Below the pieces are notes generated by a model that worked only from the letters and a program-made list of their open reading frames with translations, did not search any database and was not told the origin of the DNA. From Paralithodes platypus (Eukaryota; Arthropoda; Malacostraca; Decapoda; Lithodidae), in NCBI GenBank assembly GCA_032716605.1, contig CM064560.1, forward strand, positions 14,879,297-14,943,296: a stretch of 64,000 bases of DNA. Direction: 5' to 3'. Shown piece by piece: positions 34,198 through 47,279 of the stretch (positions are counted from its first letter, which is position 1; each line of letters opens with the position of its first letter). Position numbers and translations under genes: made by a program.

Positions 34198-36785
34198 ATA
34201 CTACTCCTTCCTTTATTACAAGAAAAGAGTGAACCCAAACTACTTGAGACTGTCACTGGAAGCTCCTCCACATACTACTCCCTCCTTTATTACAAGATAA
34301 GAGTGAACCCAAACTGCTTGAGACTGTCACTGGAAGCTCCTCCACATACTACTCCACCTTTATTACAAGATAAGAGTGAACCCAAACTACTTGAGACTGT
34401 CACTGGAAGCTCCTCCACATACTACTCCTCCCTGTATTACAAGATAAGAGTGAACCCAAACTGCTTGAGACTGTCACTGGAAGCTCCTCCACATACTACT
34501 CCCTCCTGTATTACAAGATAAGAGTGAACCCAAACTGCTTGAGACTGTCACTGGAAGCTCCTCCACATACTACTCCTACCTTTATTACAATATAAGAGTG
34601 AACCCAAACTACTTGAGACTGTCACTGGAAGCTCCTCCACATACTACTCCTTCCTTTATTACAAGATAAGAGTGAACCCAAACTACTTGAGACTGTCACT
34701 TGAAGCTCCTCCACATACTACTCCTCTATTACAAGATAAGAGTGAACCCAAACTACTTGAGATTGTCACTGGAAGCTCCTCCACATATTACTCCCCCCTT
34801 TATTACAAGATAAGAGTGAACCCAAACTACTTGAGACTGTCACTGGAAGCTCCTCCACATACTACTCCTACCTTTATTACAAGATAAGAGTGAACCCAAA
34901 CTACTTGAGACTGTCACTGGAAGCTCCTCCACATACTACTCCTTCCTTTATTACAAGATAAGAGTGAACCCAAACTACTTGAGACTGTCACTGGAAGCTC
35001 CTCCACATACTACTCTTCCCTGTATTACAAGATAAGAGTGAACCCAAACTACTTGAGACTGTCACTGGAAGCTACTCCACATACTATTCTTACCTTTACT
35101 ACAAGATAAGAGTGAACCCAAACTGCTTGAGACTGTCACTGGAAGTTCCTCCACATACTACTCCTTTCTTTATTACAAGATAAGAGTGAACCCAAACTAC
35201 TTGAGACTGTCACTGGAAGCTTCTCCACATACTACTCCTTCTTTTATTACAAGATAAGAGTGAACCCAAACTACTTGAGACTGTCACTGGAAGCTCCTCC
35301 ACATACTACTCCTTCCTTTATTACAAGATAAGAGTGAACCCAAACTACTTGAGACTGTCACTGGAAGCTCCTCCACATACTACTCCTCCATTATTACAAG
35401 ATAAGAGTGAGCCTAAACTGCTTGAGACTGTCACTGGAAGCTCCTCCACATACTACTCCTTCCTTTATCACAAGATAAGAGTGAACCCAAACTACTTGAG
35501 ACTGTCACTGGAAGCTCCTCCACATACTACTCCTACCTTTATTACAAGATAAGAGTGAACCCAAACTACTTGAGACTGTCACTTGAAGCTCCTCCACATA
35601 CTACTCCACCTTTATTACAAGATAAGAGTGAACCCAAACTACTTGAGACTGTCACTGGAAGCTCCTCCACATATTACTCCCCCCTTTATTACAAGATAAG
35701 AGTGAACCCAAACTACTTGAGACTGTCACTGGAAGCTCCTCCACATATCTTCCTACCTTTATTACAAGATAAGAGTGAACCCAAACTACTTGAGACTGTC
35801 ACTGGAAGCTCCTCCACATACTACTCGTTCCTTTATTACAAGATAAGAGTGAACCCAAACTACTTGAGACTGTCACTGGAAGCTCCTCCACATACTACTC
35901 CTCCCTGTATTACAAGATAAGAGTGAACCCAAACAACTACTTGAGATTGTCACTGGAAGCTACTCCACATACTATTCTTACCTTTATTACAAGATAAGAG
36001 TGAACCCAAACTGCTTGAGACTGTCACTGGAAGCTCCTCCACATACTACTCCTCCTTTATTACAAGATAAGAGTGAACCCAAACTACTTGAGACTGTCAC
36101 TGGAAGCTCCTCCACATACTACTCCCCCCCCCCCCTTTATTACAAGATAAGAGTGAACCCAAACTACTTGAGACTGTCACTGGAAGCTCCTCCACATACT
36201 ACTCCTTCCCTTATTACAAGATAAGAGTGAACCCAAACTACTTGAGACTGTCACTGGAAGCTCCTCCACATACTACTCCTCCATTATTACAAGATAAGAG
36301 TGAGCCTAAACTGCTTGAGACTGTCACTGGAAGCTCCTCCACATACTACTCCTTCCTTTATTACAAGCTAAGAGTGAACCCAAACTGCTTGAGACTGTCA
36401 CTGGAAGCTCCTCCACATACTACTCCTGCCTTTATTCCAAGATAAGAGTGAACCCAAACAACTTGAGACTGTCACTGGAAGCTCCTCCACATACTACTCC
36501 TACCTTTATTACAAGATAAGAGTGAACCCAAACTACTTGAGACTGTCACTGGAAGCTCCTCCACTAACTATTCCTTCCTTTATTACAAGATAAGAGTGAA
36601 CCCAAACTGCTTGAGACTGTCACTGGAAGCTCCTCCACATACTACTCCTTCCTTTATTACAAGATAAGAGTGAACCCAAACTGCTTGAGACTGTCACTGG
36701 AAGCTCCTCCACATACTACTCCATCCTTTATTACAAGATAAGAGTGAACCCAAGCTACTTGAGACTGTCACTTGAAGCTCCTCCA
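34198..36785 (+). repeat. 74-bp satellite array, block 5
   Basis: About 35 monomers between copies D and E. It starts like the blocks after A-C (ACAAGAAAAGAG) but its later part carries rare units (CCACATATCTTCC at 35742, AAACAACTACTTGAGATTG near 35930, TGAGCCTAAACTGC near 36300) that recur in the same order in block 8, 17.34 kb downstream. A C-homopolymer expansion sits at 36124-36135. Confidence 0.97.
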
Positions 36786-39700
36786 GCGTCTTCTCAACGA
36801 TGCGGTGAAGGATTTTTCGGAGAAGAAATCGACTCAGCACAGGACAACCAGGAAGGAGGACCGAAGACAGCGAGGGCGGCAACCTGCGAAGGAATTAAAT
36901 GCTAATCTGTCAAGAACCGCGAATTTGGATAAAGCTCCACCAACACGACCCAAATTAAAAACCGCCAGGGATAACGACCGAGGACCGATGTCAGCCATGA
37001 ATGTAAATGTAGATCCGACCAGAACCAAAAATTTGATTAAAGAACGTTCTGTGAGTTCTAAAACCGCAACTTTAAAGGTTTTCTATGCAAACGCTCGTAG
37101 CATACGCAATAAATTTTCAGATTTAGAGGAACTAGTGTTTACTGAAAATGATGATGTGATTGGTATAACAGAATCTTGGCTCAATACAGTAGCTCAACTC
37201 TTTAGCAGAGTATTCACTTCCCGGTTATGTAATGTTTGAGAAAAGCCGAATAAATGAAAATGGAGGTGCCTTTTTATTTTATATCAAAGAAAGTCTTAAC
37301 CCGACCCTCTTCTCAAAACCTCAAATTGTGAACGTCGACACATCTTTTGTGCTAATAAAGAACAATAAAGGTTCAAAAATAATACTTGCATTAATATACA
37401 GACCTCCAGCTCAATCAGTGCAAACTGACCGAGAAATTTATGAACAAATTGCAGATGTAAGTAACTCACAAGATACCGTATTTATTGGCGACTTTAATTT
37501 ACCTGTGACCAAGAGGGGCGATACTCTTACTTCACACTCCGGACATGACTTGTATACGAACTTGCAAGAGAGTTCGCTTTATCAATTTGTTCGAACACCG
37601 ACCCGTGGTAATAACGTTCTTGACATTGTACTTGCAACAAAAGAAGAATTAATAGAGAATTTGAATGTTGGTGATGAATTCATTAACAGCGACCATCGTA
37701 CGATAACTTTCACTTTAAACTTTACTAGTAACGAACCAAATAGTAGCATCGAAGAAGTCCCTAATTTCAAGAAAGCAAACTTTCATAAACTTAGAGCTAT
37801 GTTTAAAGAAACTGACTGGAGCTTTTTAATAATAACGACATAAATACATCTTGGAAGTTATTCGAAACCACTTACCTAAAAGCAGTGCAAGACTGCATAC
37901 CATCGAAAATACGGCGTCCAGGCCATAATAATAAGCCCAAATGGTGGAATAAAGATATTTAAAACTGCCTGCTTGCTAAAAAATTTGCTAATGATAGATT
38001 AAAATCCTCACAAAATGACGAAGAACGGATGAAATTTGTAGAGGTACGACGCAAAGCCAAAAAGTTAATTAAGCAAAGTAAAAAGACCCTAGAGTTACAT
38101 ATTGCGAATCAAAGTAAATCAAACCCGAAAGAATTCTATAGTTATATCAGAAAGAAAAAAGTAGTTACTTCAACTGTTGGACCGTTAGTCGATGAAAATG
38201 GAGAATACACCAAAGACGAAGTACAAATGAGTAATGCCCTCAATACCTTCTTTGCATCAGTTTTTACAACAGAAGACCTCAGTGATATCCCTACACCATC
38301 GCCGATTCAGATTGATAATTCAGATGTTCTAAGCAATATCACCGTTACAGAGAGAGAAGTATTGAATTGTTTAGATAAACTCAAGGTAAATAAAACGCCT
38401 GGACCTGATACAATCTCGCCTAGAGTTCTAAAGGAAGCTAAGGATGAGCTCTCCAAAACCACTGACATTACTATTCAATAAATCCTTGCAGTCTGGAACT
38501 ATGCCTGATCAGTGGAAGATAGCCAACATAACACCGATATTCAAAAAAGGCAGCAAATCCCTACCCAGTAACTATCGTCCAATTAGCTTAACCTCAGTTG
38601 TATGTAAAATGCTAGAAACGGTCATAAGAGACAGACTCGTAAATCACTTAGAGGAAAATAACATACTTAAAGATACTCAACACGGCTTTCGTAAAAAACG
38701 TTCCTGTTTAACAAACCTCTTAGACTTCTTCCACGATATCCTCAACCTCTACGATGAGAGTAAAGCTGTAGATTATTATACCTTGATTTTCAAAAGGCCT
38801 TTGACAAAGTTCCCCACAAACGTTTACTGCTAAAACTAAAAGCGCATGGAATACAAGACGGTGTGTTGAAATGGATAGAAAATTGGCTCAGCGACAGAAA
38901 GCAAAGAGTAGTCATAAACGGTAAGGCATCTAAATAGACCAATGTAAGTAGCGGGGTACACCAGGGATCGGTACTAGGACCAATTCTCTTTCTAATTTAC
39001 ATCAACGACATAGATGAGGGTCTCACCTGTACAATTTCAAAATTTGATGACGATACAAAAATTGCAAATAGCGTACTCTCAAAAGATCAAGTTGACGATA
39101 TGCAACACAATCTAGATAAATTGTCACATTGGGCTCAAATTTGGCAAATGAGTTTCAATGCGGATAAATGTAAAGTACTACATATCGGATACCTAAATGA
39201 GAAAGCAAACTATTCGATGAATGGCACTCAGCTTAAGAATGTAAACAGAGAAACCGATCTGGGAGTAACAATATCGAGTAACCTAAAACCGAGTCAACAA
39301 TGTTCAGAAGTTGTTAAGAAGGCAAACAAAATAATTGGCTTTATAGGCAGGTCATTTGAGCATAAATCCAAAGACGTTATCCTAACCCTTTACAATTCCT
39401 TAGTCCGCCCTCTTCTGGCATACTGCGTTCAATGCTGGTGCCCTTATTACCTAAAAGACATAAACAAGCTAGAACGAGTTCAACGTAGAGTTACCAAAAT
39501 AATACCTAGCCTAAAGAACAAACCATACGAAGAGCGTCTTAGAGAATTAAATCTATTTCCTTTAACCCAGCGCAGATTAAGAGGTGACTTAATTCAAGTG
39601 TTCAAAATCATCAAAGGCATCGACAATATGAACTGTAGTAAGTACTTCACTATCGACCAATCTAATTACACGCGGGGAAACGGTTGCAAAATTATTGGTA

Positions 39701-39870
39701 AATCTTTTAACTCACACGAATCTAAGAATTTCTTCTTCAATCGAGTTGTCAACTTGTGGAATGGGCTTCCCCGAGACGTTATAGACTGCAGAACTGTTGA
39801 TTCATTTAAACTCCGCCTAGACAAATATCTCGCATCAAACCAGCGACTGACTCTGTTTGTAAATGAATAA
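36786..39870 (+). pseudogene. CR1 ORF1 tail plus ORF2 pseudogene
   Basis: The ORF1 tail (RLLNDAVKDFSEKK, aligning with RLLHEAVRS of copy B) runs in frame, without a stop, into ORF2 (ATG equivalent at 36997, MNVNVDPTRTK), so the two ORFs are fused here. Frame breaks lie near 37190 (two bases lost in the endonuclease), 37832 (bases lost in the linker), 38453 (extra base) and 38770. In-frame stops relative to other copies occur near 37961 (TCA to TAA) and 38934 (TGG to TAG). The RT motif FADDT is changed to FDDDT near 39044-39058 and GVPQG reads GVHQG, so the catalytic centre is altered. The last 256 residues (39100-39870) are open. Confidence 0.88.
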
Positions 39871-40090
39871 CTTTATTTTATCCTCAACTCAGTTTCTAAC
39901 CCATATGTCCCCTACTAACTTCCTAGTACTGCCACGGACATTAGTTCCATGGCAGTAGTTCCCTTTCCAATGTTCCCTTACCCACTCTAAACCACTGTTT
40001 GGACACTTGATCCTCAGTGTTTTGGAGGACAAGCAGCCTAGAAGGGTCACTAGACCTGTTGTTGCTTGATTTCCTTTGTACTCCTTTGTA
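36786..40090 (+). mobile_element. CR1-clade LINE copy E (divergent, 5'-truncated)
   Basis: Starts abruptly inside the ORF1 tail after satellite ending GAAGCTCCTCCA and ends with two tail repeats (CCTTTGTACT CCTTTGTA) before satellite CATACTACTCC. It shows more substitutions than the other copies and a quite different ORF1-ORF2 linker, so it is an independent integration from another subfamily rather than a duplicate of A-D. Confidence 0.92.
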
Positions 40091-40760
40091 CATACTACTC
40101 CTTCCTTTATTACAAGATAAGAGTGAACCCAAACTGCTTGAGACTGTCACTGGAAGCTCCTCCACATACTACTCCCACCTTTATTACAAGATAAGAGTGA
40201 ACCCAAACTGCTTGAGACTGTCACTGGAAGCTCCTCCACATACTACTCCTCCTTTATTACAAGATAAGAGTGAACCCAAACTACTTGAGACTGTCACTGA
40301 AGCTCCTCCACATACTACTCCTCCCTGTATTACAAGATAAGAGTGAACCCAAACTACTTGACAATGTCACTGGAAGCTCCTCCACATACTACTCCTCCTT
40401 TATTACAAGATAAGAGTGAACCCAAACTGCTTGAGACTGTCACTGGAAGCTCCTCCACATACTACTTCTACCTTTATTACAAGATAAGAGTGAACCCAAA
40501 CTACTTGAGATTGTCACTGGAAGGTCCTCCACATACTACTCCTTCCTTTATTACAAGAAAAGAGTGAACCCAAACTACTTGAGACTGTCACTGGAAGCTC
40601 CTCCACATATTACTCCCCCCTTTATTACAAGATAAGAGTGAACCCAAACTACTTGAGACAGTCACTGGAAGCTCCTCCACATACTACTCATCCTTTATTA
40701 CAAGATAAGAGTGAACCCAAACTGCTTGAGACTGTCACTGGAAGCTCCTCCACATACTAT
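40091..40760 (+). repeat. 74-bp satellite array, block 6
   Basis: About nine monomers between LINE copy E and the 5' LTR of the BEL element. The last unit is cut within ACATACTAT by the LTR. Confidence 0.96.
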
Positions 40761-41553
40761 TTATCGTATAAATACGATAGAATATGACTCTTTTGTGATC
40801 TTGTATGTCTCTGTGACGTCCCGATCTCTCCTACAGCACGACGTAGGACGAGTAGATCGTATATTATAAGATTGTAAATAAGTTAAGTTATAAAAGGCCT
40901 AATATGCTATTAAGCAATATTGCCATGGTCTTATGTAGTATATATGAATTTATCGTATATATTAATATAATTTATCGTATAGAGCAACCTAAATGCGGTA
41001 CGATAATTTGGGCTCCTGGCGGTTTGCCAAGGCAGCAAGGTGTGCTTTTGAGGTACGCCAGAGCCTTCACGAACACCAACCAGTTAACATCTAATTTTCC
41101 GCCCTCAGTTGATCGTGCTTTTGTGCCTCTAATCACAATACACATACAGCAATACACACAGCTACACCATCACGACGCTCTCATCGACATCATGACTGAC
41201 TGATAGATAAGCATATTATTCATGTCCATTCCCATGTAATCATTTATTCTTTCTTTAACTTGACTCGTGTCTTGGGACCGAAGTCTCGTTCCCCATTGTC
41301 CACCGCCATATTGGGTAAAACGTTCTCCCTTGCCTCATTGCCACGTGGAACTATTGGTGAGTTAATTCCTGGCTAATATTAACCCTTATAACCTTACCCT
41401 ATAATTATATACATTTATTATGTGAGACCTTTGGATATAAATTAGCTTGTTTCAGATTGAATTCAATTTAGATATAGAGTATTCATTTAGATTGATTTTA
41501 TTTGATTCATTATAGCTTAGTAATATTTAACTTCCATTGATAGTTTTACCACA
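40761..41553 (+). repeat. BEL/Pao 5' LTR
   Basis: Begins with a palindrome (TATCGTA-TAAA-TACGATA at 40762-40779) and ends ...TTTTACCACA just before the primer binding site. A TATA box (TATAAAAGG, 40889-40897) probably drives transcription. The motif ATCGTAT recurs near 40763, 40857, 40952 and 40974. A 99-residue open frame inside the LTR is repeated in the 3' LTR and is not considered a gene. Confidence 0.93.
40889..40897 (+). promoter_or_regulatory. LTR TATA box
   Basis: TATAAAAGG in the 5' LTR, about 130 bp from its start; the same box lies at 47408-47416 in the 3' LTR. Confidence 0.6.
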
Positions 41554-41573
41554 TTGGTGCCCAGACCCGGGAA
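41554..41573 (+). promoter_or_regulatory. Primer binding site
   Basis: TGGTGCCCAGACCCGGG directly follows the LTR after one base. TGG complementary to a tRNA CCA end is the normal start of a retrotransposon primer binding site. I cannot name the tRNA from sequence alone. Confidence 0.7.
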
Positions 41574-41963
41574 TTAGCTACCAGTAAGGGATTTTAAGGC
41601 AATGAACAAGGGGACATATAACAGGATGCAGGAACAACTCTATGATAAACTGGCAAGGCTAGCCAAGCGATGGTTAGAGCCGGAATGCAGGGTCACATCG
41701 TTGTGCCTGCCTAAGTCCTGCATCCCACCCATCATCTTTCCCCAATAATTTTCTTTTCTGTTTCAGACTTCCTGTGACATATGACCTGACCTAACATTTT
41801 TTCTTGTTCAATATGATCCATTAGTAGGTATTGCTATATAGTGTACTATTTTTTCTCCATAACATAGAAGTCCGCCGGTTGGCGTCTCTTAAGTAGCCTG
41901 TTATTTGGCCGTTGTTTTTGTAACGTGATATTTAGATACATAGCCTATAGGCTCGCAAGCAAA
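41574..41963 (+). other. BEL/Pao untranslated leader
   Basis: Non-coding leader between the primer binding site and the gag ATG; no conserved structure recognised. Confidence 0.6.
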
Positions 41964-44105
41964 ATGGATAAAAACGGTAAAGAGACACCGTCTAGTGGGG
42001 TGCTGAACAAAGCCCCTAAAAATCAAAGGGCGGGACTTCGGGGAGTAATGAATAGGCTAATAGTGGACGTCAACACTTTCATCACTACTGCTGAACTAGA
42101 GGAATTGGAGGCTAGATTAGAAAACGTCCAGGTTACCCACGGTCGTATTACGGCTCTGAGTGAGGTGATTGTGGCTGCCATGACAGAGGAGGAAGAGATT
42201 GTTACAGAGTGTGATAATCGCGCCCTCTATGACGAACCTGTCTTTAGAGCGAAGTACCTATTACAGCGTGCAATCGCGAGTAAGAAGGGAGGCGATAATG
42301 AGGCCCATAGAAGGGCTGACCCAAAACATACTGTACACCTCCCAAAGCTCAATCTTCCTACATTTGGGGGCAAGTTGACCGAGTGGTTAGCTTTCTGGGA
42401 CGTATTTCGATCTACGGTTCATGAATCCTCTTTGGATAATGTCCGCAAGTTTCACTATCTGAAGGGACAAATGGAAGGAGAGGCCTTACATTTAATAGAG
42501 GGTTTTGCAGTAGTAGGTGGTAGTTATCTTGAAGCGGTACACTTATTAGAGTCCACATACGGGGATAGAGAGCAGTTGAAGATGGCCCATGTCGTTGCCT
42601 TGTTGGGGCTCGCAGAACCACAGTATAAGGTTGATGAGTTGACAAACTTCAGGGCAAATATGGAGTGCCATACTCGATCGCTAGATACCCTAGGGCTTAC
42701 CACGCAGGAAATGATAGTCATTATCTTGCGTCAGAAGCTTCCTATGGCAATACTTGATAAGGTAAGATCATTTGAGCTGGGGGAATTCAAAACTCAGTTC
42801 AGTAAGGAGATCAATAATCTACAGTTGAACAAAGGGAGAATGTATGAGTCGGGAGGGAGTGAGAATGTGGAGAAGAGGGGAACAGTAAGCATGACAGTGG
42901 GGACTAAAGTAAAGAAAGAGGGTGTGTATAAGAAACCTGCTCAGATTCTATGTAAGCTATGTAACAACAAACATAAATGGAGTTTCTGCGTAAAATACCC
43001 AACAAATGAGACAAAACTAGCACAGGCGAAAAGATTGAAGCTATGTGTAGGTTGTCTAAGTAAAGAACATGGTAAGCAGGGACAATGTACTGCTACATAC
43101 TTAAGGCCCTGTCGCCACTGCAAAGGACATCACTTTGATAAGTTGTGTCCTACAGCAGATAAAGTCAAAGACGTCAAAAATGAGGGTACTACAACTGTGG
43201 CACTAGGTAGCACGCAAGACACCACTATATTGCCCACAATACAGATTCCCATGGAAGGTAATGACAGTAACAAAGTTTGTCGGGTACTTCTAGATCAAGG
43301 GTCTCAACGTTCCTTTATAAAGAGGTCCGTACTAGTGGGACTGAAGCACCGAATCGTAGGGGCTGAGACTCTTCGATTACAGGGCTTCACAGGGGTTACT
43401 GATAAACAAGACTACGAGATAGCGGAGATTTCATATTTCTATCGTAAAAACCGGTACTTTATGACTTGTATCGTAGTAGACACCCTACCAGAATATGTAT
43501 CTGTGGGTGTGAAGAAGGTGGAACACGCATTACGTAGCAAAGGGGTTAACTTGTCAGATCCCATGGGAAATCAGAGTGAGGTGCATGTTCTACTTGGTGT
43601 GGATCATTATTATGAAGTAGTATACCCTGGATTTAAAAAGATGTGTGGTGTAATTTTAATCCCCACTAAATTTGGATACTGCATGAGCGGAAAGGTGCAT
43701 ACTACACAGTCAAAGGTCCTGGTCGACACGGTCTCGATATATAGAGTCAATGTAACCGCGGCAGAGGAGTTGGGAAGGGAGGATTCCCAACCTAGTGACC
43801 CTAAGATGGCTGCCGAGTTCGACCTGGAACGACTGTGGAGATTGGATCACATAGGCATTAATCCTATGGAGACTGATTATGACTCGGAAGTTGCGCTACA
43901 AAGGTTTGACGAGTCTGTGTGCTACTGTGCCTCAGACAAGCAATATAAAGTTAGTTTACCCTGGAAGAACAGTGAGATAAGCCTGCCTACCAACTATGGT
44001 TTGGCATTAGGTCGCTTGCGCGCATTGCAGCGGAAATTGTCTAACGAACCGAGCACGCGCCAGGCGTATGACGATGTATTTCGGAGTTATGAGGATAGGG
44101 GTTGA
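41964..44105 (+). pseudogene. BEL/Pao gag-protease part of polyprotein
   Basis: ATG at 41964 (AAAATGG). The N-terminal ~330 residues are a DUF1759-type Gag (LPKLNLPTFGGKLTEWLAFW). Three Cys/His clusters of the nucleocapsid type follow (LCNNKHKWSFC, CVGCLSKEHGKQGQC, CRHCKGHHFDKLC). An aspartic protease has the BEL-type active site LLDQGSQRSFI with the Asp at 43293-43295. The frame closes at 44103-44105, where a one-base loss in a G run (44097-44101) separates it from RT, which continues in another frame. It could be a real defect or a homopolymer consensus error. Confidence 0.9.
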
Positions 44106-46408
44106 GAGTCGATGTCGAGGAACCGTGTAAGAAGGGTAGGGTTCACTATCTGGCCCATCATGGGGTAAAGAAAGACAGCGTCACCACACCAATACGGGTG
44201 GTGTATGACTGTTCTGCCCACCAAGGTCAACAACCCAGTCTGAATGACTGCCTGTTGACAGGTCCGTCCATGGTGTCGGACCTGTCCCAACATCTATTGC
44301 GGTTTAGGCTGGGAAAGTACGCCTATACCAGTGACATCGAGAAAGCATTCTTGATGGTCAAGCTAAAGGAGGAAGATAGAGATGTTACCCGCTTTCTTTG
44401 GTTCGGCGACATTAGCGACTCTGAAAGTCCCATCATAATATACCGTTTTCGGGTTGTACTCTTTGGGGCCACTTGCTCGCAGTTTTTGTTAAATGCCACA
44501 ATCAGAAAACATCTAGCTGACACTCATGAGGACACAAGTAAACTATCTCGCGGATTATACATTGACAATTTGCAGGGTACTAGCGATAGTCAAGATAATT
44601 TGTTGCATGCATACTGGCAAGCACGCAGATTGTTTGCGGATGCACATCTATTTCTCCGCGAGTGGGTTACTAATAGTGAAGATCTTCAGAGTTTAATACA
44701 GGTGGATGGTACGGCATCTCTTAACCAGGAAAAGTCCAGAAATTTGGGGATGATCTGGCAACCTAAACATGACATACTAACTTTTCAAACAAGGTCTTTT
44801 GCTCAGCAGACAGGAGCGCACACAAAAAGAAGTCTGTTGAGCAAAGTTGCGCAATTTTTTGATCCTTTGGGTCTAGCATTACCTATTACCATAAGAGCTA
44901 GGATACTAATGCAGGAAGTTTGGAGACGTAAAATAGGATGGGATGACAGTTTGCCCGAGGACCTGAATGACCAAGGGACATTGTTGTTGAATGAATATGC
45001 CATCCTATGTACTAAACCTATACCTCGTAAAGTGGCGGCGTTCGGTGACGTTACATTACACACGTTTTGCGATGCTAGCGCCACGGCATACGGGGTAGCC
45101 ATATATGTTGTTACTTCATTTGGGGCACATTTAGTTACAGCCCGGGCCAAAGTAGCCCCGGTTAAGAAGGTAACTATCCCTAAAATGGAATTGACTGCCA
45201 TGCTGCTATTAGCACGTCTGGTGCAACATGTACGCGCAGCATACGAGAGCGAATTAAATATTGAAATCGTTCACGTATGGTGCGATAGTCAGGTCGCACT
45301 CAACTGGATACATAGCAAGAAGTCTCTGCCAGTTTATGTGCGGAATAGGGTAGATGAGATTAGAGCCCTTTTGCCAGACGTTGCTTATCATTATGTAAAT
45401 ACAAAGGAAAACCCTAGTGATCTCATAACTAGGGGTATAACGGCTAGCCAGTTAATGAAGTCCGAATTGTGGTGGCATGGTCCAAAGTGGCTGCTCCATG
45501 AAAGTGAATGGACGATATGGCATGCTGTTGGTGAGGGACTTCTGCCACTGGAAACAGTGGCAGTTACAGCCCAACCAAATGAGCCACCGGGTCCTATCAT
45601 AAAGTGGGCAAGATTCGGTGACTATAATAAACTAGTCAGAGTTGTAGCTTGGGTGTTGCGATATGTATCCAATCTTAAGCTTAAAGTAACGGGCCAACTC
45701 TGCAACAGGGGTCACAACATTGATGCTCGTGAATTTAAAGCAGCTGAAGTAACTTTGATCAAATGGGTTCAAGTAGAAACCTTTTCCAATGAATTAGAAT
45801 CCTTGAAAGGCTCGAATAAGACATTAATGCCTAATATAGTGCGTCAACTAAGGTTGCACCTAGACAATGGCCTCATCAGGTGTGAGGGTCGCCTGAAGTG
45901 GTCGGGTGTACCAGACGGCACAAACCGACCTATACTTATGCCAACAAGACATCACGTTACTGATCTATTGATCATACGTGCACATAGGGAAGTACACTAC
46001 GGGGTATGTCATATTATATCAATTTTACGTCTCACATGGTGGATACCCAGAGTTCGACAAGTAGCTCGACGCGTAGTGAGAAAGTGTGTAATATGCCAGA
46101 GACTAAAGGGTAAACCATATGCAACTGGACCAGCTCCACCCCTACCTGAATGCCGTGTAAAGCACGTAGAACCTTTCCAAGCGGTAGGATTAGATTACAC
46201 AGGGGCATTGAAGACGAGGGAGCATGAGAAAGTTTATATATTATTGTTTACCTGTGCGACGTCTCGAGCGGTACACCTAGAACTATGTGATAATATGTCT
46301 AGCGAGGAATTTATGCTGGCGTTCAGACGGTTTTGTGCCCGTCGTTCATTCCCTCAACTCATTCTTAGCGACAATGCTCCCATTATGTCCAAGCATCAAA
46401 ATATCTAA
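44102..46408 (+). pseudogene. BEL/Pao RT-RNase H-integrase part of polyprotein
   Basis: Continues the polyprotein in a second frame. RT has SDIEKAFLMV with the first catalytic Asp near 44333 and YIDN at 44558-44569, a variant of the usual YVDD box also seen in some BEL relatives. RNase H follows with FCDASATAYG near 45065 and CDSQVALNWI near 45280. The integrase zinc motif (HREVHYG ... CVICQRLKG) lies near 45985-46110, then the first catalytic Asp (GLDYTG, about 46190) and the second (LSDNA, about 46368). A one-base break near 46380 ends the frame before the catalytic Glu. Confidence 0.9.
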
Positions 46409-46413
46409 AGGAT

Positions 46414-47241
46414 ATGAGTAGTGATCCTACTATCATCACTTTTTTGGGAGAGAAGAAGTGCGAATGGAGGTTCATTCCAGTTAAGGCACCTTGGTTTGCT
46501 GGCATGTGGGAACGGTGTGTCGGCATAGTAAAGTCAGGACTAAGAGCGGTTGTAGGACGTGCTCTATTAAAGAAGAGTGAGTTGACGACAGTCCTCACAG
46601 AGATAGAGGCAGTCGTGAATGATCGCCCGCTTACATATGTGTACACCGACCTGCAAGAACCACTACCATTAACGCCAGCTCACTTGCTATATGGAAAACC
46701 ATTGACTGCGTTTCCATCTGATTTTCAGTCCATAGTAGAGTTAGAGGATCCCTCGTTGTACTCTGCGGTAGCGGTGTCTAAGAGATACCAGTATATATCC
46801 AGGATAATCGAGGATTTTAGGAAACGGTGGATTAGTGAATATCTGCTAGCATTGAGGGAAAGGAGTGTTACTCCCTCTGGTAGACCAACGGCCCCTACAG
46901 TTGGTGACGTTGTTTTAATTAAAGAAGATAGTCCTCGTTTATACTGGAAATTAGGCCGCGTATTGGAGGTATACAAAGGGGCAGACTCTGTAGAGCGGGT
47001 GGCGCTATTAAAGACAGCCACTGGAACTACTGTTCGTCCTATCGCACGTTTGTACGCTTTGGAGCTAGATTCCGCATTGCAATCTGAGGCTCCACCTGTT
47101 ATTGCTGGGTCCGAGGATTCTCGAAGGAACGACTCACCTCATACTGATGGTGATCATTCTCGGACCGGGACGCGTCCCAGACGCGCTGCTGCTGGCGCTG
47201 TCGACTTGTGGCGTCAGAAGATAGCCTCTGGGCAACTTTAG
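46414..47241 (+). pseudogene. BEL/Pao integrase C-terminal part
   Basis: Third frame of the broken polyprotein. The integrase catalytic Glu is expected in APWFAGMWERCVGIVKSGLR near 46485-46545. It is followed by the DUF5641-type C-terminal domain common in BEL integrases (PTVGDVVLIKEDSPRLYWKLG) and a charged tail. The stop at 47239-47241 lies about 30 bp before the polypurine tract. It is out of frame with the preceding part, so it is not translated with it unless frameshifting occurs. Confidence 0.88.
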
Positions 47242-47268
47242 GTTTAAGGTGGGGTTCAGGTCTTTTTT

Positions 47269-47279
47269 GTGGGGGGAGT
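47269..47279 (+). promoter_or_regulatory. Polypurine tract
   Basis: A G-rich purine run (TGGGGGGAG) sits directly before the 3' LTR, the expected priming site for plus-strand synthesis. Confidence 0.65.

Noticed and set aside
40904..41203. 99-codon open frame in the LTR (repeated at 47423-47722)
   Set aside because: It duplicates with the LTR and has no recognisable domain; most likely a chance frame.
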